A stretch of DNA of 64,000 nt from Bradyrhizobium xenonodulans (lineage in GTDB: Bacteria; Pseudomonadota; Alphaproteobacteria; Rhizobiales; Xanthobacteraceae). Positions 45,407 through 52,816 of this stretch are shown one piece after another. The stretch is taken from the NCBI RefSeq assembly GCF_027594865.1, contig NZ_CP089391.1:4680501-4744500 (forward strand), written 5' to 3'. Position numbers and translations under genes: made by a program. How positions within the stretch are numbered: position 1 is the stretch's first letter; every line of letters starts with the position of its first letter. The notes beneath the pieces are model-generated. The model saw nothing but the letters and a program-made list of their open reading frames with translations, ran no database searches and was not told the origin of the DNA.

Positions 45407-46069
45407 TCAGACGTCCTCGAACCTGTCGATGACGAGCGTCTCGGCGAGCCCGTCGCGGGTCCATTCCTGGAACGCCGGCAGCGCCATCATCGTATCCATG
45501 TAGGCCTTGGTCTCCGGCGTGACGTCGATTGCGTAGGTGCGGAAGCGGTGCACGACTGGGGCATACATCGCGTCCGCCGCGCCGAAGCGGCCGAACAGGA
45601 ACGGCCCCTTGGCGCCATAGCGCGCGCGACATTCGCGCCAGATCTCCTGAATGCGTGCGATGTTCGCCTTGGCATCCGCCGACAGCGTCACGGGGCGCAC
45701 GGGGCGGTGCAGGTTCATGCCGCATTCGTTGCGCAGGGCCATGAAGCCGGAATGCATCTCGGCGCATACCGAACGGGCATGGGCGCGGTCCGCGACGTCG
45801 TCGGGCCACAGCTTCACTTCCGGATAGCGCTCGGCGATGTATTCGATGATGCTGAGCGAATCCCACACCGTGGTGTCGCCGTCGACCAGCACCGGCACCT
45901 TGCCGGCGCGGCTGAAGGACAGGATATGTTCCTTGTCGGCGGGGTTGTCGGTGTAGAGCGGGATCACGGTCTCCACGAACGGGATGTCGTTGGCGCGCAG
46001 CGCAAGCCAGGGCCGCATCGACCATGACGAGTAGTTCTTGTTGCCGATCGCGAGCTTGAGCGCTGCCAT
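45407..46069 (-). CDS. Glutathione S-transferase family protein
   Basis: The 220-residue protein has an N-terminal thioredoxin-like domain (LAIGNKNYSSWSMRPWLALR with the Ser-rich catalytic loop, then GKVPVLVDGDTTVWDSLSIIEYI giving the cis-Pro and the Glu/Asp-Ser glutathione site). A C-terminal helical domain follows. The active-site region NYSSWS suggests a Ser-type GST. It likely conjugates or isomerises small electrophiles; the substrate is unknown. It is monocistronic. Confidence 0.92.
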   Translation of the reverse strand: MAALKLAIGNKNYSSWSMRPWLALRANDIPFVETVIPLYTDNPADKEHILSFSRAGKVPVLVDGDTTVWDSLSIIEYIAERYPEVKLWPDDVADRAHARSVCAEMHSGFMALRNECGMNLHRPVRPVTLSADAKANIARIQEIWRECRARYGAKGPFLFGRFGAADAMYAPVVHRFRTYAIDVTPETKAYMDTMMALPAFQEWTRDGLAETLVIDRFEDV

Positions 46070-46192
46070 GTCACTGGTCCTTCCTTCAGTCCTTCAGGAT
46101 GCGGCTGCTTTTAGCGCCATCGCCTGCCGCCAATCAATCGTTGCCGCACCCCTGCATGCGTGGCAATCGTTGCGACTTGCAAGGAGAGGGGC

Positions 46193-46915
46193 ATGAGCAG
46201 GCATTGGGTCGACATCACGGCGGTCGGCTTCTTCATCATCGAATGGCTGGTCTACGCCCTGACGCTGGAGCACTCGGCCTATGGCCGCGACAGCCTGTCG
46301 GCGCGCATGAACCGCTATCGCGAGGTCTGGGTCCGCCGCCTGCTCGACCGCGACGCGCGCATGGTCGACATGCAGATCATGGCCTCGCTCCAGAACGGCA
46401 CCGCCTTCTTCGCCTCCACCAGCCTGATCGCGCTTGGCGGCGCGCTGGCGCTGCTGCACGCCACCAACGACGCGATCGCGATCCTGGGCAAGCTGCCGAT
46501 CGACCTCAGCACTTCGCCGGCGCTGTGGGAGCTCAAATGCGTCGGCCTGGTGCTGATCTGCGTCTATGCCTTCTTCAAGTTCGCCTGGTCCTATCGCCTG
46601 TTCAACTATGTCGCGATCCTGTTCGGCGGCATGCCGCCGGCTGACCGGCGCGACACGCCCGAAGCCGAAGCCCATGTCATCCGCACCTCGCGCCTGTTCG
46701 AATCCGCCGGCCGCCATTTCAATCGTGGCCAGCGCGCATTCTTCTTCGCGCTCGGCTATCTCGGCTGGTTCGTCAGCCCCTGGGTGCTGTTCGTGACCAC
46801 GGCCGCGGTGGTGGTCGTGACATGGCGGCGGCAGTTTGCGTCGAGTGCATGGGCGGCGATGGCACCGGAGGTGGTGGCCGCGGATGGCGAGGATGCGTTG
46901 AAGCGCGGTCATTGA
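46193..46915 (+). CDS. DUF599 family membrane protein
   Basis: The 240-residue protein has about four membrane segments: ITAVGFFIIEWLVYALTL, FFASTSLIALGGALALLHA, LVLICVYAFFKFAWSYRLFN and ALGYLGWFVSPWVLFVTTAA. It carries the RMNRYREVWVRRLLDRDARMVD cytoplasmic block characteristic of DUF599. Function is unknown. AAGGAGAGGGG precedes the ATG at 46193 with ideal spacing, which decides the start over ATG 46160. A REP palindrome follows 19 bases after the stop. Confidence 0.88.
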   Translation: MSRHWVDITAVGFFIIEWLVYALTLEHSAYGRDSLSARMNRYREVWVRRLLDRDARMVDMQIMASLQNGTAFFASTSLIALGGALALLHATNDAIAILGKLPIDLSTSPALWELKCVGLVLICVYAFFKFAWSYRLFNYVAILFGGMPPADRRDTPEAEAHVIRTSRLFESAGRHFNRGQRAFFFALGYLGWFVSPWVLFVTTAAVVVVTWRRQFASSAWAAMAPEVVAADGEDALKRGH

Positions 46916-46933
46916 TGTTAGCTCTCGCCACAT

Positions 46934-47013
46934 CGTCATTGCGAGCGCAGCGAAGCAATCCAGAATCCCTCCGCGGAAAGACTCTGGATTGCTTCGCTGC
47001 GCTCGCAATGACG
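46934..47013. repeat. REP palindrome, type B (copy 2, perfect 31-bp arms)
   Basis: CGTCATTGCGAGCGCAGCGA... at 46934-46964 and its exact inverse complement at 46983-47013 flank an 18-base loop. It shares ends with the copies at 20896 and 52701. Confidence 0.95.
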
Positions 47014-47116
47014 GAGCGAGGGGCAGCGTCGTCACCCTCCAATGCATATTCCAACTTGCAGACACACCTTCGCCTCCTCGCGGCGCAATTCGCCCGAGCT
47101 TTGCTTGATCTCTCCA

Positions 47117-47248
47117 CCCTCTTATCCAAGAGGGCGCAGGGAAGGCCGGGTGCCGGCTGGCACCCGCGGTCCGCTGCGCGAAAAGCACACGCAGGAAGAA
47201 CCGCACAGCAGCATACAGGTGTAGCCAATCACTCGGCCTTCCCTGCGC
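47117..47248. repeat. Nested multi-hairpin element, possibly a structured RNA or dispersed repeat
   Basis: GCGCAGGGAAGGCCG (47134-47148) and CGGCCTTCCCTGCGC (47234-47248) are perfect 15-bp arms 85 bases apart. Between them GGGTGCC-GGCT-GGCACCC (47148-47165) folds separately. Just before them CCCTCTT-ATCC-AAGAGGG (47117-47134) makes another hairpin. I recall similar sequence recurring in Bradyrhizobium genomes, but have not checked this. Confidence 0.6.
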
Positions 47249-47820
47249 GATGGTTGGACGGCTTATGCCGTGCTCTCCCGGGAGCCGAACTTTCCCTCTG
47301 GCCTCCCTCGCCCCGCGAATTGGATGATGCAGTCTGCCCGGTTGGGCTCGCTCGCACCTTCGCGAAGACTTGACCGTAGCAACGACGGCCAGGACCACAC
47401 GGTTTTGCCGTACGCGCATTCGCCATTTCGCCGCAGGGTTCGACGGCATCGTGCACGTAGCCATCGAAATACGGACGAGACGAACTTGACAGCGCCGCTC
47501 ATCCGCACGCGGTTTCGGGCTCACAGGGACTACCCGCCCTGCCCGCACCATCTCGTGCCGACGCTGCCGCGTCCACCGCAACCCGGCTCGCGCATCGTGA
47601 CGACAACATGATCGCCCCTCAAGGATGAGCCGGGATGGCCGACACATACGACAAATCCGAATTTCGGTAAAGCGGAATATTTTTACGAAAGTGGATTGAC
47701 AGCATCCGGGGTGTTTTGCCCGTCGGTAACCACACGCACCTTATTCGACAATGGCTATTACGCGCTCTATCGCGAGCCTGTTGGTGGAGACGACAGGCGC
47801 CAAGTGAAATAGGAGAGTGC

Positions 47821-48789
47821 TCAATAGACCGCGGCGCGGCGTGAAGCCCGTGCGGCCGAGACAGGAGCTCGCGGCCCGGCGAGGGCACGACGCTCGCGCC
47901 GCCATTGCCCAGGCGACATTCCCGTCGTCGCCTTGAAGGCCCGGCTGAGCGCGACGTCTGTGCCATAGCCGGTTTGCTCGGCTGCCGCCGCGATCGAGTG
48001 GCCGGCTGCGAGCAAAAGCTTGGCCCGGTAGATGCGCCACGTGGCGATATAGGTCAGCGGCGGCACGCCGACGACTGATTTGAACAGCGCCGCGAACGAC
48101 GAGCGCGACATCGCGGCCTGGCGGGCAAGCTGCTCCAGCGTCCATGGGCGGGCAAGATCGGCATGGATCAGGCTTAAGGTTCGGGCAAGCTGGCGATGGG
48201 TCAGGCCCGCGAGCCAGCCATCGGACACGTTACCCTCGGACGAGGCCCAAGTCCGGATCGCCTGAATGAAGAGCACGTCGAGCAGGCGGCCGACAACGTA
48301 AGAACCGCCCAGCGACCCCTGTGCTTCCTCCGCTCCAATCTGTTCGAGGATCGAGACCATCTGCCCTGCGTCGCGGTCGGGCATCGTGACATGGACGACG
48401 TCGGGCAGCAGCGCCGACAACGGCTCGCCCGCGGAATGATCGAAGGTGAACAGCGTCGAGAAGAACTCGCACGGCTCGCCGTCGCCGCCGAAGGCGACCA
48501 GTTCCCCCGTCACGTGATCGGCCACCTGCCAACAGGGGATCGCGGCGCGATCGGGCGTGTCGCCCAATATGCCCTGAACCCCCTGCTTGAGGATGAGGCA
48601 GTGTCCAGCCTGGACGACGACGGGCGGGTGCCCGACCTGGGTGAACCAGCCCTTCCCCTTTGCCACGACCACCAGCCGCGCCTGTCCCCCGCTGTCGAAC
48701 GAAATCGCCCAAGGTACATGCCCGCGCAGGCGGACGAAGAGCGAGCTCTCAAGCTGCATCGCGCTCAGGACGGAATCGAAGGGGTGCAT
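47821..48789 (-). CDS. AraC family regulator with cupin sensor domain
   Basis: The 322-residue protein has an N-terminal cupin_6-type domain (ISFDSGGQARLVVVAKGKGW, GHCLILKQGV) and two C-terminal helix-turn-helix motifs (TLEQLARQAAMSRSSFAALFKSVVGVPPLTY, SIAAAAEQTGYGTDVALSRAFKATTGMSPGQW). The group often regulates an adjacent oxidoreductase or transporter. ATG at 48789 starts the typical region; the frame is open to 48840. It is divergent from an alcohol dehydrogenase gene across about 98 bases and probably controls it. Confidence 0.9.
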   Translation of the reverse strand: MHPFDSVLSAMQLESSLFVRLRGHVPWAISFDSGGQARLVVVAKGKGWFTQVGHPPVVVQAGHCLILKQGVQGILGDTPDRAAIPCWQVADHVTGELVAFGGDGEPCEFFSTLFTFDHSAGEPLSALLPDVVHVTMPDRDAGQMVSILEQIGAEEAQGSLGGSYVVGRLLDVLFIQAIRTWASSEGNVSDGWLAGLTHRQLARTLSLIHADLARPWTLEQLARQAAMSRSSFAALFKSVVGVPPLTYIATWRIYRAKLLLAAGHSIAAAAEQTGYGTDVALSRAFKATTGMSPGQWRRERRALAGPRAPVSAARASRRAAVY

Positions 48790-48887
48790 GGGAACTTTGG
48801 ACGATGGGTTAGGAAACCTACACTCCAGGTAATGGATCATCCGGTCAAGTCCGACCTACATGCCTTCCAGAACCGGAGGTGACTTTC

Positions 48888-49886
48888 ATGAAGATCTATC
48901 GTCTGCAGAAGATCGGCTCGATCGACGGCCTGGAATTGTGCGAGGAGCCCAAGCCGCAGCCCGGTCAGGGCGAAGTCCTGGTCAACATCAAAGCGATCTC
49001 ACTCAATTTTCGCGACCTCACGATCGTCAATGGCTGGTCGCCGTTTCCCCTCGAGGAAGGCCGCGTGCAGGTGTCCGACGCCGCCGGGGTGGTCGAGGCG
49101 GTCGGCTCGGGGGTCACCCGCTTCGCGGTCGGCGACCGGGTGGCGAACAACTTCATGCCGGGCTGGTATGCGGGGCCCTTCCGTGAGTTCGCGCCGCAAT
49201 ACGGCAGCCAGATTGATGGCTGGATGGCCGAGTATCGCATTGTCGATCAGCACGAACTGGTCGCCATTCCCGCTTCGATCAGCTTCGCCGACGCCGCGAC
49301 TCTGCCGTGCGCCGCGGTCACTGGTTGGAACGCGGTCGCCGGCGTTGGTCCGCAGCACCGCGTGCTGACGCAGGGGACCGGGGGTGTGTCGCTGTTCGCG
49401 CTTCAGTTCGCCAAGGCGCGCGGCGCCGAGGTCATCGCGACGACCTCGTCGAACGAGAAGGCGGAGCGGCTGCGTGCCTTGGGCGCCGATCATGTCATCA
49501 ACTATGCCGATAATCCCAACTGGGGCGAGCAGGCCAAAGCGCTCACCGGCGGGCGCGGCGTCGACCGCGTGGTCGAGGTGGGCGGACCCGGCACCTTCGC
49601 CCAGTCGCTGAAAGCGGTCGCGCTGAGCGGCCAGGTGTCGATGGTCGGCGTGCTCGCACAGGGTGAGATGCCCGGCTACCTCGACATGTTTCTCACCTTC
49701 GCTCGGTTCCAGACGATCGCGACTGGTAACCGCCAGGACCTCGAGGACGTGATTGCGGCCGTCGCGCAGAATGGCACCCGTCCAGTGATCGACAGCCGCT
49801 TCACGTTCGCCGACGGCAAGGCTGCGTTCGAGCACTTCGGCAAGCGCAATGTGTTCGGCAAGGTCGTCATCACCAACGGCGCGTGA
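48888..49886 (+). CDS. Zinc-independent MDR family alcohol dehydrogenase/quinone reductase-like
   Basis: The 332-residue medium-chain dehydrogenase/reductase has ISLNFRDLTIVNG, DAAGVVEAVGSGVTRFAVGDRV, LPCAAVTGWNAV and the dinucleotide-binding VLTQGTGGVSLFALQFAKARG. The catalytic Cys ligand of zinc ADHs is replaced by Asn-Phe-Arg, so it resembles the zinc-independent acryloyl-CoA/quinone reductase branch. GGAGG lies 7-11 bases before the ATG. Its last 22 coding bases are repeated at 50258 after the DUF1330 gene. It is probably controlled by the divergent AraC regulator. Confidence 0.9.
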   Translation: MKIYRLQKIGSIDGLELCEEPKPQPGQGEVLVNIKAISLNFRDLTIVNGWSPFPLEEGRVQVSDAAGVVEAVGSGVTRFAVGDRVANNFMPGWYAGPFREFAPQYGSQIDGWMAEYRIVDQHELVAIPASISFADAATLPCAAVTGWNAVAGVGPQHRVLTQGTGGVSLFALQFAKARGAEVIATTSSNEKAERLRALGADHVINYADNPNWGEQAKALTGGRGVDRVVEVGGPGTFAQSLKAVALSGQVSMVGVLAQGEMPGYLDMFLTFARFQTIATGNRQDLEDVIAAVAQNGTRPVIDSRFTFADGKAAFEHFGKRNVFGKVVITNGA

Positions 49887-49961
49887 TCGGTACGAAGCAG
49901 TCGCTTCCGGCCGACTGCACCAACACTCTGAGAGCAAGCAACCCTACGGAGCTTCTTACCC

Positions 49962-50255
49962 ATGAGCGCCTATGCCATCTTCATTCGCGAACGTACCCGC
50001 AATCCGGGTGAACTGCGGACCTATGCAGACATGGTCTCCCCCCTTCTCAACATCACGGAAGCGACCGTTCTCTCCGCCTACGGCCCTCAGGACGTTCTTG
50101 AAGGCCCTTCTCCCGAGGGCGTGGTGATCGTCAGATTCCCGACTATCGAAGCCGGGCGCGCATTCTATGATAGCGCCGAATACCGCGCCGCGGTCCAACA
50201 CCGCTTTCTGGGCGCAGACTATCGATCCATCCTCGTTCAGGGGATCGACGACTAA
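49962..50255 (+). CDS. DUF1330 domain-containing protein
   Basis: The 97-residue ferredoxin-like alpha/beta protein of the dimeric barrel (EthD/ABM-like) superfamily has MSAYAIFIRERTRNPGELRT, LEGPSPEGVVIVRFPTIEAG and RAFYDSAEYRAAVQHRFLGA, the family's conserved strand and helix. It is presumed to bind or act on a small aromatic. It follows the dehydrogenase gene by 75 bases on the same strand and is likely part of the same AraC-controlled unit. Its function is unproven. Confidence 0.88.
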   Translation: MSAYAIFIRERTRNPGELRTYADMVSPLLNITEATVLSAYGPQDVLEGPSPEGVVIVRFPTIEAGRAFYDSAEYRAAVQHRFLGADYRSILVQGIDD

Positions 50256-50257
50256 CC

Positions 50258-50292
50258 TGTTCGGCAAGGTCGTCATCACGATGGATGCGTGA
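50258..50292 (+). pseudogene. Duplicated 3' tail of a dehydrogenase gene
   Basis: Twenty-two bases starting TGTTCGGCAAGGTCGTCATC are identical to 49852-49873, the end of the dehydrogenase gene. Both are followed by a similar 13 bases ending in GCGTGA. Translated, this would read LFGKVVITMDA and stop. It is too short to function and directly follows the DUF1330 stop codon. Confidence 0.75.
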
Positions 50293-50328
50293 GTGGAAGA
50301 GAGCGGGTCGTTCTTGAACTCGCCCCGA

Positions 50329-51303
50329 TCAGGATCCGCCGAAATCCCGCGGCGAGAACGGCAGGTCCAGCACTTTCCATTCCTCGTATTTGTCGGCCGG
50401 CAGCATCTTGTAGGGCTGACAGGCCTGGAGCGCGTCCAACGCGGATTTCACGAGGGCCACGCCCTTCGCGGATGGCGGAGCTTCGATCAGGATCGGCTCG
50501 CGCGCCAGCGTGCCGTCGGTGGCGAACACCGTGCGCAGCTTGATGTTGACATTGTCGGTCGGCGCGAGCCCAGCCGGCAACTTGGCACAGCTCTTCAGGT
50601 GGCGGCGAAGCTCGGCGACGACTTCGGGCGGCAGCTTGGCGGCCATCGAATCCTTGGCGTCGCCGCCGTCGTCCTTGGGTGCGCCTTTCGGCAACTCCAC
50701 CGGCAATTCAGGCGGCAGGCCCAGCATGACGCCGTACTTGACGGTGACGTCGGGCTCGGGCGCCCGATAGGCCGGCGGTGGTGCGGCCTCCTGCTGCGGC
50801 ATCGCTTGTGGCGACGGCTGCATCGGTGGCGGCATCGCCTGAAGCGACGGTTGGGGCTGAGGTTGTGGCGGCTGTTGCGATGGCGGCGGTTGCTGAGGCT
50901 GCGGCTGCACATTCGCCTCGTGCTGCGTCGGGGCCTGTGAGGGCGACGGCTGCTTCTGTTCCGGTTCGGACGCCTTCTGCTTGGCGGCCGGCTTCGGCGC
51001 CGTTTCCGCCTTGTCCTTGTCGGTGGAATCCAGCTTCGGCAGTTTCAAGTCGGGCTTGGGTGCAGGCGGCTTCTCCTTCGCCTTTTCCTCCGCCTTCTCT
51101 TGGCCCTTCTCTTGGCCCTTCTCCTCCGCCTTGGCCTCCTCCTGCTTCACCTGCTCCGGCGTGACGATGTCGACCGCCACCGTCTCGGGCGCTGCGGCGT
51201 GGAATGGATGGACTTCGCTGATCACGATGATCAGCGCCACCAGCATCAGGTGCGCGATGGCCGACGCTGCAATGTCCGTCCGTATGATCTTCCGCAGTTC
51301 CAT
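50329..51303 (-). CDS. TolA/TonB-like envelope protein
   Basis: The 324-residue protein has one N-terminal membrane anchor (DIAASAIAHLMLVALIIVIS). A charged Lys/Glu then Pro/Gln-rich linker (about 50-185) follows, with KGQEKGQEKAEEKAKEK repeats. The C-terminal domain (ELRRHLKSCAKLPAGLAPTD, then RTVFATDGTL and ALDALQACQPYKMLP) resembles TolA domain III/TonB-C and has a Cys pair. This design spans the periplasm. No tolQ/R/B, pal or exbBD lies nearby, so it is an orphan and its partner is unknown. Confidence 0.82.
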   Translation of the reverse strand: MELRKIIRTDIAASAIAHLMLVALIIVISEVHPFHAAAPETVAVDIVTPEQVKQEEAKAEEKGQEKGQEKAEEKAKEKPPAPKPDLKLPKLDSTDKDKAETAPKPAAKQKASEPEQKQPSPSQAPTQHEANVQPQPQQPPPSQQPPQPQPQPSLQAMPPPMQPSPQAMPQQEAAPPPAYRAPEPDVTVKYGVMLGLPPELPVELPKGAPKDDGGDAKDSMAAKLPPEVVAELRRHLKSCAKLPAGLAPTDNVNIKLRTVFATDGTLAREPILIEAPPSAKGVALVKSALDALQACQPYKMLPADKYEEWKVLDLPFSPRDFGGS

Positions 51304-51352
51304 CGCCCGGTCTTGGGTTGCCGCCCTGCTGTTAGCATACCGCGCTCTCCCC

Positions 51353-52171
51353 TCAATCCCATTTCGGCGCGAAGCCGAAATCGGTCAGGCGCCCCTTGGG
51401 GCTGGCCAGTGCGGCGATTTGGACCATCTCGTCATCCGAGAGCTCGAAATCGAAGATATCGATGTTTTCCGACAGGCGTTCGACGCGCGAGGTGCGCGGG
51501 ATCGCAGACACATTCTGTTGCACCAGCCAGCGCAGGCAGATCTGTGCCGGAGTCTTGCGATGCGCGCGGCCGATTGTCGCCAGCGTCTGGTCGGACTTGA
51601 TGCGGCCCTTGGCGATCGGGCTGTAGGCGACCAGCGCGAGACCGTGCTGATCGCAGGCCGCCCTCACCTTCGCCTGGTCGAGATAAGGATGATATTCGAC
51701 CTGGTTGCAGACGAGAGGCTCCGGCGACAGCGCCACCGCCTGCTCGACCAGCGCCACCGTGAAGTTGGAGACGCCGATGTGGCGGGTCAGGCCCATGCGC
51801 TTGGCATGCGACAGCGCACCCAGCGTCTCCTCCAGCGGCACGTGCGAATTGGGCCAGTGCAGCAGCAGGAGATCGACGGAGGGAAGCCGCATGCGCGCCA
51901 GGCTCTCCTTGACCGAGCGCTCGAGGTCGTGGGGCGCGAAATGGTTGGTCCAGACCTTCGTGGTGAGGAAGATGTCGTCGCGGCGCACGCCGGAGGCGCG
52001 CAAGCCGTCGCCGACCTCGCGCTCATTGTCGTAGACCTGCGCGGTGTCGATGTGGCGATAGCCGAGCCGCAGCGCCTGCTCGACCACGCGCGCGGCCAGC
52101 CGCCCGCTCAGCTCCCAGGTCCCGAGCCCGATCGCCGGTATCTTTGCGCCATTGGCCTCGACGAACAGCAT
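51353..52171 (-). CDS. Aldo/keto reductase, DkgA/2,5-diketo-gluconate reductase-like
   Basis: The 272-residue protein has the AKR catalytic tetrad: HIDTAQVYDNEREVG (Asp, Tyr), LTTKVW (Lys) and LLLHWPNS (His). The WLVQQNVSAIPRTSRVERL cofactor loop is typical of the DkgA/B branch. Family members reduce 2,5-diketogluconate, methylglyoxal or beta-keto esters with NADPH. It has 49 bases to the TolA-like gene (start 51303) but reads the same way, so co-transcription is possible. Confidence 0.92.
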   Translation of the reverse strand: MLFVEANGAKIPAIGLGTWELSGRLAARVVEQALRLGYRHIDTAQVYDNEREVGDGLRASGVRRDDIFLTTKVWTNHFAPHDLERSVKESLARMRLPSVDLLLLHWPNSHVPLEETLGALSHAKRMGLTRHIGVSNFTVALVEQAVALSPEPLVCNQVEYHPYLDQAKVRAACDQHGLALVAYSPIAKGRIKSDQTLATIGRAHRKTPAQICLRWLVQQNVSAIPRTSRVERLSENIDIFDFELSDDEMVQIAALASPKGRLTDFGFAPKWD

Positions 52172-52317
52172 GAGGAATCCTCTCTGTTGCGGCAGCCCCG
52201 GATGTCATTATGGACCTCGCCCGCCAGCGTGCCAACGGACGTCGCCGGCTGCCGGACCGGTTCTTCAGGGCAATGCTAACGGGAGGTTCGTATCAGGCCG
52301 TGACTCAGGCCTTGACG

Positions 52318-52620
52318 TCAGGCTTTGGCGAGCGCCTGGAACACCGTGTCGGGCGCATGCGCGATCACGGCGAGCAGTGCGCGCGCCGGTCCCCGCGGGG
52401 CACGCTTGCCCTGTTCCCAATTGCGGATGGTCTCGACGGGAACGCCGAGCTTGGCCGCGAACTGCATCTGGGTGAGGCAAGCCCGGCGGCGCAGGTCGCG
52501 CACCGCGAGCGAGCTGGTATCGGCCGGCGCGGCATGGGCCGCCGGCTGAACCGGAAATTCCTGCCCGTCCCGCAACTCGACGACCCGTCCGTCCGCCTTC
52601 AGCCGCAACCGCATGTCCAT
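52318..52620 (-). CDS. Small helix-turn-helix (XRE-type) protein
   Basis: The 100-residue protein has a C-terminal HTH: RDLRRRACLTQMQFAAKLGV, then VETIRNWEQGKRAPRGPARAL. This resembles the HigA/MqsA-like antitoxin or DNA-binding regulators that recognise a palindrome. The N-terminal about 35 residues (MDMRLRLKADGRVVELRDGQ) could be a sensor or toxin-binding strand. No toxin gene lies next to it, so a regulatory function is more likely than a toxin-antitoxin pair. Confidence 0.85.
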   Translation of the reverse strand: MDMRLRLKADGRVVELRDGQEFPVQPAAHAAPADTSSLAVRDLRRRACLTQMQFAAKLGVPVETIRNWEQGKRAPRGPARALLAVIAHAPDTVFQALAKA

Positions 52621-52700
52621 TCCCCCAAGCGGGGCGATGATGCGGCAGGTCGCTTAAGTTCGGATTAAAGATGTCGGCGCCCGGAGCCCGCCACCTCCCC

Positions 52701-52787
52701 CGTCATTGCGAGGAGCTCTTGCGGCGAAGTAATCCAGACTGCCGCCGCGGAGAAATTCTGGATTGCTTCGCTGCGCTCGCAATGACG
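52701..52787. repeat. REP palindrome, type B (copy 3)
   Basis: CGTCATTGCGAG at 52701 pairs with CTCGCAATGACG ending at 52787; GCGAAGTAATCCAGA and TTCTGGATTGCTTCGC are inner arms with one mismatch. It lies between the HTH gene and mgtE. Confidence 0.92.
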
Positions 52788-52816
52788 TGGAGAGAGCACC
52801 GCCTCCCAAACGGGCC

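Larger units (their letters stand above)
46916..47820. other. 900-bp gene-free region with repeats and nested hairpins
   Basis: No protein-coding gene is supported: ORFs overlap in several frames, lack ribosome-binding sites and have shadow composition. The region carries a REP palindrome (46934-47013) and a nested hairpin element (47117-47248). A long spacer follows up to the AraC gene end at 47821. TTGACA occurs near 47696 with no gene behind it. Confidence 0.6.

Noticed and set aside
50329..51303. Genuine tolA of the tol-pal operon
   Set aside because: No tolQ, tolR, tolB or pal is adjacent; the gene stands alone next to an aldo/keto reductase.
52318..52620. Antitoxin of a toxin-antitoxin pair
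   Set aside because: The HTH protein has no small toxin-like gene on either side; the neighbours are an aldo/keto reductase and a REP palindrome.
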